NCBI GenBank assembly: GCA_027924585.1
Contig: BSBM01000592.1
Span: 8,378,501 to 8,442,500 of the forward strand
DNA length: 64,000 nt
Direction of reading: 5' to 3'
Source of the DNA: Larix kaempferi
Lineage: Eukaryota > Streptophyta > Pinopsida > Pinales > Pinaceae
Every line of letters starts with the position of its first letter. Position 1 is the stretch's first letter. The position numbers and the translations under genes are program-made. The notes beneath the pieces were generated by a model. It was not told the origin of the DNA. It worked only from the letters and a program-made list of their open reading frames with translations, and did not search any database. Positions 55,443-64,000 of this stretch are shown here, piece by piece.

Positions 55443-55792
55443 CTGCTAATGAATAAATTACCTGCCTTTGGTTATGGACCAGTACAGAGAATGGCAGCAA
55501 CACATCCATGTCTTCCCAATACAATGGCTATAACAGAAAATCAGATTTCCTAAACCTGCACTAAAAGAATGCCTAGATTAGGGAAGAACCATTGACATTT
55601 GCAATTCAATGGAAATGTTTAACCCTTCATCTATGTGAAGAAAGACTGCTATAACAAGAAATGCCTGTACCAAAAATTCTACTGCTGGAACAGAATCATT
55701 GTCTCAAAAAAATCAATGCAACAACCTCAACAATACACAAGAATTAAAACAACAGAGAAGTGGTACCATCAGTGAAGGCAGTATGAACAACC
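55443..55792. repeat. Tandem array of ~710-bp units (continuation), cut by element E
   Basis: Begins with the hAT target duplication CTGCTAAT, then continues the third unit (gaataaattacctgcctttgg). It stops at 'gtatgaacaacc', which in other units is followed by 'tc.aagattc.cc', but here by the LTR of element E. Confidence 0.92.
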
Positions 55793-58700
55793 TATTGAGT
55801 ATTTGTTGGCATTGATGTCAACATGGATTTGATAATAATCTTGCTACATTGATGGACATATTTGATGGGCACTTGGTACCTGTAATGAATGATGAGATTG
55901 ATGGTTGCATGATGCCGGTAACTTCACACGTGGTAACTTGGGTCTTGGAACCCACACATATATGGTTTGATGGTCCTTAGACAAGGTATATGATGATCCC
56001 TTGCATGTGGGACCTTGGGTCTTGGAATCCAAAATATGGTGTTTTGGTGGTTTGAGGACCCTTTGGTATTCTAGATGATCTTGTTACAAACATGGTTGAC
56101 CACCCCTTGAGCCTTTGAAGATGTCCTTGGTTGTGGAGTCTTTCTCAAGCCAAGCAACTTGTACTGGAAGTAGCCATCAAAAGACTTGAAGTCAATTTCT
56201 GATATCCTGAAATTAAGGGTGAAGAACCCTGCCAATGCAAGTAAGACCCTCACAAGGTAGTAGCCCTCGTCATGCCGTTTCCAACGGTAGGTGGCACGTC
56301 ACGTGGTTCCTCACGGTTCATGAAATATGAATTTTTAAAGTTGGAGTACCTCATTTTATGGGTCAGCCGACCAAGCAAAAATTAAATTAAGTTTTAAATT
56401 AAAAATAAAAATGATTTTAATGAGAAGCCGGCCCAGAATTTTTGTGTGGAAATTGTGTATAAATAGAGGCCTCACGTCCTCAATTTGGGGTGGTGAAATT
56501 CGCTGGAGTAAAGAGCTCTGATTTTCGGATTAGTTTCTGAGGCATCTACAGTGGAGGTTCCATCATTTTTTTGCAGACGAATTTTTGAAGATTGTTTGGG
56601 AGTCAAATCTTTGTATCTTATTTTCTCTGATTTCTGAGTGAAGAAAATGTAATGAGAAAGCAGAAATTCGGTGGTTTTTAAGTCTGGTTTTTCGGATGGT
56701 TAACTGAGGTAGCAGCAGGAGCAGCCAACAAATTTTTGCAGACTGAGGTAGCAGCAGGAGCAGCCAGAATTTTTTTTTGCAGCAGTCTGATTTTTTGTTT
56801 TGTTTTTAATGATGCCCTAACTTATCGGATAAGACAAATTTCATGGGAGCACAGAAGTGCAAGATCCGAATATCCAACAACAGATTCGTTTTATTTTCTT
56901 TTCTTTTGGACTGAGTTTTGATGGACTAAAGGAACACGTGGCAGCAGAAGAATTCTGGGTTATTTTTGCAGCAGTCCCTTCTTCCCCTTTTTGAGCAGCA
57001 GTAGAGGAGTAGACCCAAATCTTTGAAGGATAACAATCTTTTGCAGCAGTGGACTTGTTTTGAAGGCTGTCAGTGATGGTTTGAAGTTTGAACAGCAGCA
57101 CCAGTGGTTAAAGATCTGAGTTTTTTTTTCATGAATTTCGTGCACTGAGATGGCAGCAGTCTAAGAAAACAGACCCGAATTTTACAGTCTTCATTAGCAT
57201 GCAAAGACCCGAAGTTTGGTGATGATACAGTGTTTGGTGCACAGTCCAAGTTTGGTGAATACACAGTCCCGAAAAGGAACGAGTTCTTGTGGTTTTTACC
57301 AGTACCTAAACAGTCCTGAATTAGATGGGATGAGGTCACTCTTGTAAGTATGCACAGACCCGAATTTGGATGCATAAACAGTTTAATGATGATGCTTGGT
57401 TGATGCCCTAGTTCCAGTGCATTGAAAGTTACACATACAGTGATGAAGGTATGTATGCTCAGAAATTTTGTGTACCCTAGAAAGCTTATACAGTGAGATG
57501 CTAGATGCACTATGAACAGTTTTTGAAGTGATATGCAAGAAGTGTTTGTGAATATTTATGATGTGCAAGAGTGATGATGAGAAGTGGCATATACAGTGAG
57601 CATACAGAACACAGAAGTATTTGGCTCGAATACAGTCATGTTAAGGGAGCAACAGCATATTTGAAAAAGATCCAAAACCATACACAGATCATATTTTGCT
57701 TGAACTTAAAAGATGACAAAGTTCTTCATGACAGTATAGGGCCATAGGTACATAAAGGTGAAGTTGCAAGTCTGCAATAAAACTATTTTGTAGATCAAGA
57801 TACAATTGAGATGGTTGATTATTGGTTGAATATGGCTATGGTATAAAGATTGATTACATAAATATTGACTGAAGCTAAAATAGCATATGAAGAGCATTAG
57901 GGTGCACAAAGTTGACAGAAGTCTTGCTTTCTGATCATCAAGTGAAGGGTCTCAATTGTTTAAACAAATTGTTGAAGTATAGACAAGACTGTAGTCTGTA
58001 TGATAGTAATGAAGATGTCCTGAAACATCAAGCAAATGATTAAGTTTGTTCTCTACAGCACTAATTGATTTGATCCTGTAGAGATGAGTGAACCTCATGC
58101 AAAAGATTAAGGAGTTGCAAGTGATTTGTGATGACGGTGACATTGGTTTACAGTGACAGTTAGATTTGACAATGAGCAGACTTCCTTGGGGTTAATACAG
58201 TCCACGTTCTTGACATCTTCCACAGCAGTAATACACATCCCAGGTGTGAAGTCCAGAGATCATGACATCCACTGTAAGGTATAATCTTCTAGCATATTGT
58301 TGAAGAAGTGAAATGATACACAGTCACAGCTTGTACACAGTGTATGTACAGTGATTCAGTGGTATATGTAGTGTTGTGGAAAGTAAATCTATTATGATTT
58401 ACATTCTATTATGATGATGAATTGATGATATACACTATTTTGATGATACATACACAACATATACCTATGATGGATACCACTGTATGATGATGATGCCTTG
58501 TACACTATGTTGATGAATATCTGATGATCAGTGAAAGCAGCAGTAACTATGATGTATATGAGCAGATGACTTGTAGTAATGATGAGCAGATTGACGAGAG
58601 TGATGAGCAGAGATTGTCCAGCAGTGTTGATGAGCAGATCGACAAGCAGAAGTTGATTGAGCAGTAGAGGTATCTGATTGCAGCAGATTGATGACAATCA

Positions 58701-59127
58701 GAGATTGGCATCAAGCTTGCAAGTAGAATCTTGCACTTGAGGATTGGACTCCTCAAACAATTCTTAGTTGGAGCTAAGAAAACCAGGCTGGGTCCTGTTA
58801 CAAGAGTTGGTGTTCTTTCCATCAGTTGGTGCTCTTTCCATCAGTTGGTGTTGATTGTAATCGCGAAGATTGTAATCTTCCGTTTATCATATGAAAATAT
58901 AAATAAAGTTTAATATACAAATGCTGTCTTGTGATGTATTTGATTCTATGTTGATAACATGCTTATGATTTATTGATTGGTGGATAAATGCTTATGTAAT
59001 GATGGTGTACTTGGTAACCTAATGCATTAACGAACTCTACTAATTGGTTGAAGTTAAAAAAAAAAGAAGGTTTAATTTTCCATCACACTGATTCACCCCT
59101 CTCTCAGTGTGGCCATCGTGTTCAACA
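55793..59127 (+). repeat. 5' LTR of element E (3335 bp)
   Basis: Starts TATTGAGTATTTG (the 3' copy has TGTTGAG) and ends CGTGTTCAACA. TATA box at 56458. The region 56500-57400 has many 'gcagcag', 'acagtcc' and 'cccgaa' words; 58380-58690 is rich in 'gatgatgagcag'. Open stretches in it have no domain match. By eye, about seven differences from the first 870 bases of the 3' LTR. Confidence 0.95.
56458..56465 (+). promoter_or_regulatory. TATA box of the element E LTR
   Basis: TGTGTATAAATAGAGG; shared with element D. The copy in the 3' LTR is at 63795-63802. About 45-100 bases further on, 'gagctctgattttcgg...ctacagtgga' also resembles the element D LTR at the same distance, marking a conserved transcription-start region. 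Confidence 0.7.
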
Positions 59128-59129
59128 AT

Positions 59130-59141
59130 TGGTATCGGAGC
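59130..59141 (+). other. Primer-binding site of element E
   Basis: TGGTATCGGAGC, two bases (AT) after the LTR; one base different from the usual TGGTATCAGAGC. Confidence 0.9.
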
Positions 59142-59191
59142 AGGCCTTCTTCATAAGCCTTGCAAGCTTGAAGGAGATCCGTGGACACACA

Positions 59192-61072
59192 ATGGAAGCA
59201 AAAGCAGAGTCATCAAGCAATGATGTGCCCGTACTTGATGTGATAGATTAATTCGGGTGGAGGAACAAAATGAAAGCATATCTGAAGAAGTTTGGTGTTT
59301 GGGAGATTGTGATCAATCCACCCACTCCGTCCAATAAGAAGGGCAAGGCAGCTGCACAGAAAGAAGCAAAGAAGGACAATACTACAGCCTTGAAGTTCCT
59401 CATGGATGGACTTCCCAACTCAGTAAAAGAAACAGTAGGAGAGTACACTTCAGCTAAAGACCTTTGGTTCAAGTTGGAGAGCAAGTATCAAAAAGCAAGA
59501 CCAGAACCCGAGAAGACAAATCAGGAATCAAAAGACGAGCCCCTAGAAGAGATCAATCAAGAAGAAGAGAAGCAAGAAGAGGACTCCAGTAAAGGTATGG
59601 ACTCTTGTGTTTGTAATGATAGCTTGTGTGAAATTGAGAAGGTTCTTGCAGATGATGATGAAGGGCTATCAAAGGCTGCACATGAGATACATCTCACGTT
59701 GTTGAATATTGATCTTAGAGCAAATTGGCTCATGAACACAGTAAATCTGAACCAAAGTGACTTCACGAAGTTCAAAAAGAAAATCTTGGACTCCTTGAAT
59801 GAATATCAGCAGAAGACCATGACAATGAAAGTGTTGCTTGTGAAGCTCAAAAACAAGGACAAAGAGTTGAGGGAACAAATGAAAGATAAGGATGCGGAAG
59901 TTGAATGACTAAAGACTGAATTGATCAGTCAAAAGGAAGAACCAGAAGAGCCTGCTGAAGAACTTGAAGAAACTAGAGAGGTCAATCATGATCTGAAGAC
60001 TCAGCTGGAGGAAGCCAAGAGGATAGAAGAAATCATGAAGATTAAGCTGGAAGAAAAGGAGGAGACAATCCAAAAGCTAGAAATGGAGGTAGTTAATCTC
60101 AGGAAGAAAGGTGAGAAGAATGAAGCTTTTGACAAGTTCAAGGACAGTTCAGTTGTCCTAGAAAATATCTTGGATTGCCAGAGATCTCCACTTGACAAAA
60201 CTGGTCTTGGTTACAAGAAGGACAAGGAAAAATCTGAAGATGACACTTGGTTTCCAAAGACTCCAGAAGTTGGCCCATCAACGTCCAAAGCTGCTCTCCA
60301 TGCACCTGCACATGACAACAAGGACTTTGGAAGTTCAAAGATGAAACAAGGAGTTAGATCCATTCTTCAAAGCAAGCACAGAAAAGAAACAACTCCAAGA
60401 TGGAACCAATGTCCCATGTATGAAAGTGGTTTCAATGGTTATTGTTATTTTTGTTCTAACTTTGGTCATAAAGTTGTGGATTGTAAACTCTACGGAAGAA
60501 GAAGTGGTGGAAAGCCTAATGACTCAGTTAGATGCTGGACATGTAATCAAGTTGGACATGTTGCTGCCACATGTCACACATTGAGATGCTACACATGCAG
60601 TGGGTTTGGTCACAAAGCCCAAGAATGTGCAAGTCAAAGAAGTCAACCAAGGAGGAGTTCTTCATACACATCAACAAGAAGATTTGAAGAACAGAAGACA
60701 AAGACATGCAGTCAGGGACACTCTCAGGCATGGAGACATGAAGTTGATCAAAGAAGTGTTGGAAGTTCCAACAGCTTAGTCAGGTGCTGGACATGCAACC
60801 ATGTTGGTCACATTGCTGCATATTGTCGTACGATGAGGTGTTATGGGTGCAGTGGCTTTGGGCACAAAGTTCAAGACTGTTGGAGTACACGGAAACAACC
60901 CATGAGAAGTTTCTCATACAGCCCATCAAAGAAAGCCAGTACAGATGAAGGAACAAATGTTGAAAGGACAAATGCCAAGAAGCAAGTATGGATGAAGAAG
61001 ACCGAGCAGTTACACCTAGGAGAGATTGAACAATACAAAGAAGATGGCTGCCATGTGGCAAGCCCACATTGA
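59192..61072 (+). pseudogene. Gag with coiled coil and five zinc knuckles (element E), two stops
   Basis: One frame of 626 codons from the ATG at 59192 (MEAKAESSSNDVPVLDVID), interrupted by TAA at 59249 (codon 20) and TGA at 59906 (codon 239). The N-terminal part matches element D Gag: AAQKEAKKDNTTALKFLMDG, LPNSVKETVGEYTSAKDLWF. Residues ~205-310 are charged and heptad-like. Then five CX2CX4HX4C knuckles at 418-431 (CYFCSNFGHKVVDC), 448-461 (CWTCNQVGHVAATC), 466-479 (CYTCSGFGHKAQEC), 532-545 (CWTCNHVGHIAAYC) and 550-563 (CYGCSGFGHKVQDC). Knuckles 2-3 and 4-5 are a duplicated pair. A basic tail follows, with KKQVWMKK, like the KVWKIK of element D. Gag would bind element RNA; here both stops must be bypassed or the ATG at codon 27 used. 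Confidence 0.92.
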
Positions 61073-63103
61073 GGTCTCTCAAAGACCTTGGAGTACCTTG
61101 AGTTCATGGAGTTTGAAGGATGAACTCAAAGGTAAGTGAAGACCACTCCAAGCAAAACAGGTCCTAGAATCGGATACTCAGTTTGACAAACTCTTTGAAG
61201 TGGCATGATGGTATAGTGATAGAGGAAGTAAGAGTAATATTCAGCGATCTCATAAAATCTCTCCAGCTGAAGCAAATGAGGAATTAGAAGAAGAAGAATG
61301 TGTATAACAAGTAGCTCTTGAATAGACTCTGAAATTCTGGAGCAGAATTTCATGTCAATACATGATGTATGCTCTGATGAAATGATGCACTTCTACACAC
61401 TAGATTGAATATCCTATAATGAAGGAGTTGCATACTATGATGTTGATGATGCATTGTACACAATAAATGCAAACCCTATGATGATGTTCCAGACCTTGGT
61501 GGTGATTTTGGTATCTTGATAACGTGATCAGATTGACAGACCTTTTGATGACAACAGCATAATAATAGGAGCAGGAAATATGAGATCAAACATCCAAGGA
61601 AGGCATGAAAATTGATACAAGTGTGCTTGACAAGTTTGTGATGCAAGAAGTGGCATAACAGCAGAATTGATAATGAAGAATGAGACAACGGTGACAGTCA
61701 AGAAATTGCTTGACAAACGAAATATGGAATGAGCAGCAAACAGATTGATGATACTGCAGAAAATTTTTGGTTGAGATGGCAAAGAGAAGGGGGAGTATGA
61801 TGATCTGCATGCTTACCTTTTATGAATTTAATCATTCATATAAGTATTGGCAATATAACACTTGTTGTTGGTAGCTGTTTGTATGAGAAAAATAATGTGA
61901 AGGCAGCATTCAAATGAGGACACTGTTTGCAGCATTATAAGAGTGTCAAAATAAGAAGGAAGTCAAACCATGATAACAAGAAAATCATCTACAGCATGTG
62001 AATATGGGCATGCATGATTCCACTGCAGATTTCAAAGGAAGAAAAATTCGGGCATACAATCACAGTGAAGTGAAGATGGAAGACAAAGGTAAATGATGAA
62101 TGCTCTAGCCAGCTGAAGAATTTTTTTTTCTTTGGGCAGAAATATAGGGACAGAGATCAAGCATTTTTTTCTTGAAGTCAGACAAGGCAGAAGTAGCAAG
62201 TGTAAAGATATTCAAGTCTGTTTTGGGATAACTTGAAGTCCCCCTTAGCAAATCATCAACAATGAAAAGAAAAGATAAAGTAGCAGTTCAATTTCCAGTA
62301 TAAAGCATCCATCTCAGAGCTGCTGCCAGAAGCTTTAAAGGAGAAATGGTCTACAAGCAAACATAGGCATATTTGAATATTTCAAGCACTTTCACAGCCA
62401 TAAAAGGAGCAGATTGACAGATGGGAGGCACAACATAGGCACAACAAGAGAAAGATAATAGGGAAGTCAATTTGAAGAAATAATCACAAAGATTCAAGAT
62501 TGATGAAAGAGATGCATGATTTTTATATTTAGAGGACATTCTTGCACATATATTTCAGCCAAGAAATTCAAGAGACAATCATTAGTCATGCGTGGATCAT
62601 ATGAGAAGAGCATCAACATCCAGTAGAAGCAAGCAAGAAACTTTAACAAGGGCCATTGTACATCATTGGACAAACTCAGTACCTTAAAGTTCTAAATGGA
62701 CAATGTGTTTGAGAAGACCAAAACGAGAAAATTAGGCAACTCCTACAGCATATCAGTTAGGGGGAGCAAATTGGTAGCAAGAACACGATGGATTAGTACA
62801 CAGCCTCATCTCTGTTTCGCTTTGAAGATTACAGGACAGATTTATGCTATAACAGAAGCAAAACTCAGCAAGAAGTCTACTTGAAAGGGGGAGTGTCTAT
62901 ATAGATACTTATAAAAATATTGAACATGGCAAGTGATGTACTTATGAAAAAGATTGAAGATGGAAAACAATGAAATGTCAAACTCAACAGATGCTCTTGT
63001 CAAGTAGTCAAAGTCACAATTCCTTTTAGGGTATTGTGAAGCCTTTAATGGATACTTGGCCCCTTTGTCATTAATGTCAAAGGGGGAGAGAGTTTTGACA
63101 GTA
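61073..63103 (+). other. 2-kb non-coding 3' UTR of element E with purine tracts
   Basis: No open frame longer than about 85 codons in either strand and no pol motif. It has GGGGG tracts at 61789, 62760, 62887 and 63082, each in a GGGGGAG context like a polypurine tract, before the functional-looking one at 63121. The tract at 63082 is preceded by the near-palindrome CTTTGTCATTAATGTCAAAG, similar to the one before the element D tracts. Confidence 0.65.
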
Positions 63104-63158
63104 TTGACATCAATGCCAACGGGGGAAATTGTTGAGTATTTGTTGGCATTGATGTCAA
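63104..63158 (+). promoter_or_regulatory. Stem-loop enclosing the polypurine tract and LTR start of element E
   Basis: Arms TTGACATCAATGCCAAC (63104-63120) and GTTGGCATTGATGTCAA (63142-63158) are a perfect 17-bp inverted repeat; the 21-base loop holds GGGGGAAAT and the LTR start TGTTGAGTATTT. Same geometry as element D at 36130-36184. Confidence 0.8.
63121..63127 (+). other. Polypurine tract of element E
   Basis: GGGGGAA followed by AT and the LTR start at 63130. Confidence 0.8.
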
Positions 63159-64000
63159 CATGGGTTTGATAATAATCTTGCTACATTGATGGACATATTT
63201 GATGGGCACTTGGTACCTGTAATGAATGATGAGATTGATGGTTGCATGATGCCGGTAACTTCACACGTGGTAACTTGGGTCTTGGAACCCACACATATAT
63301 GGTTTGATGGTCCTTAGACAAGGTATATGATGATCCCTTGCATGTGGGACCTTGGGTCTTGGAATCCAAAATATGGTGTTTTGGTGTTTTGAGGACCCTT
63401 TGGTATTCTAGATGATCTTGTTACAAACATGGTTGACCACCCCTTGAGCCTTTGAAGATGTCCTTGGTTGTGGAGTCTTTCTCAAGCCAAGCAACTTGTA
63501 CTGGAAGTAGCCATCAAAAGACTTGAAGTCAATTTCTGATATCCTGAAATTAAGGGTGAAGAACCCTGCCAATGCAAGTAAGACCCTCACAAGGTAGTAG
63601 CCCTCGTCATGCCGTTTCCAACGGTAGGTGGCACGTCACGTGGTTCCTCACGGTTCATGAAATATGAATTTTTAAAGTTGGAGTACCTCATTTTATGGGT
63701 CAGCCGACCAAGCAAAAATTAAATTAAGTTTTAAATTAAAAATAAAAATTATTTTAATGAGAAGTCGGCCCAGAATTTTTGTGTGGAAATTGTGTATAAA
63801 TAGAGGCCTCACGTCCTCAATTTGGGGTGGTGAAATTCGCTGGAGTAAAGAGCTCTGATTTTCGGATTAGTTTCTGAGGCAGCTACAGTGGAGGTTCCAT
63901 CATTTTTTTGCAGACGAATTTTTGAAGATTGTTTGGGAGTCAAATCTTTGTATCTTATTTTCTCTGATTTCTGAGTGAAGAAAATGTAATGAGACAGCAG
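63130..64000 (+). repeat. 3' LTR of element E, truncated by the window
   Basis: Matches 55793-56663 with about seven differences, including TGTTGAG versus TATTGAG at the start, so the LTR pair is close to 99% identical over the visible part. Confidence 0.95.

Larger units (their letters stand above)
55793..64000 (+). mobile_element. Element E: gag-only LTR retrotransposon with giant LTRs, 3' end outside window
   Basis: Plus-strand element inserted in the 710-bp array. 5' LTR 55793-59127 (3335 bp), interior 59128-63129, 3' LTR from 63130 to the window end (871 of an expected ~3335 bases). The interior has one long gag frame, with two stops, and a 2-kb non-coding 3' UTR; no pol domain was found. 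It is a diverged relative of element D: similar Gag layout, same AT spacers at PBS and PPT, same stem-loop at the PPT, same TATA context. The target duplication cannot be checked because the right flank is outside. Confidence 0.92.

Noticed and set aside
61073-63103. Hidden pol in the 2-kb 3' UTR of element E
   Set aside because: I looked for DSGA, integrase, YVDD and DNQSA-type motifs in the available open stretches on both strands and found none; open frames are short and low in complexity.

Overview
The window is intergenic DNA from a large, repeat-filled plant nuclear genome. I see no intact cellular protein-coding gene, no rRNA or tRNA gene, no CRISPR array and nothing bacterial. AT-rich composition, nested Ty1/copia elements, hAT transposons, LINE remnants, very long LTRs and a decayed plant-type biotin synthase copy point to a seed plant. 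A conifer or other gymnosperm fits the texture best, but that is inference. The given ORF starts can be non-ATG; starts quoted here were checked against the sequence where stated.

Layout. (1) 1-10372: a decayed plus-strand Ty1/copia element (gag, integrase, RT, RNase H) cut in two by element A (1802-8783, minus), a related copia element with 646-bp LTRs and a perfect 5-bp target duplication. (2) 10373-15457: 3' LTR start of the outer element, unassigned DNA with one strong hairpin, and a third decayed copia pol (13620-14700). (3) 15458-21112: element B, plus-strand copia of the same broad family as A, with a large tandem array in its 3' UTR. (4) 21113-32049: AT-rich, mostly unassigned DNA with microsatellites, tandem duplications, LTR-like fragments and a pair of LTR-like segments (25640-26360 and 31345-32049).

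(5) 32050-42520: a decayed biotin synthase copy on the minus strand, split by element D (32370-42161, minus). D has 3.79-kb LTRs that are almost identical, and its only gene is one intact 612-codon gag with a coiled coil and two zinc knuckles; it has no protease, integrase, RT or RNase H. (6) 43115-44767: a non-autonomous hAT element. (7) 44880-48650: decayed LINE. (8) 49760-55792: a tandem array of ~710-bp units interrupted by a complete hAT element (51562-55442) whose transposase frame has six stops and no frameshift. (9) 55793-64000: element E, plus strand, with 3.34-kb LTRs and again only a gag gene, here with five zinc knuckles; its 3' LTR runs off the window.

The most interesting material is the pair D and E. 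They are divergent members of one gag-only family with giant LTRs, comparable to the published TR-GAG class. Both carry an inverted repeat of 17-base arms around a 21-base loop that holds the polypurine tract and the first bases of the LTR. Arm sequences differ between D and E, yet pairing is kept, including an A-T to C-G covariation. Both also have five GGGGG tracts in the 3' UTR and a two-base AT spacer at both LTR/internal junctions. Pol activity would have to be supplied in trans; no partner is present here.
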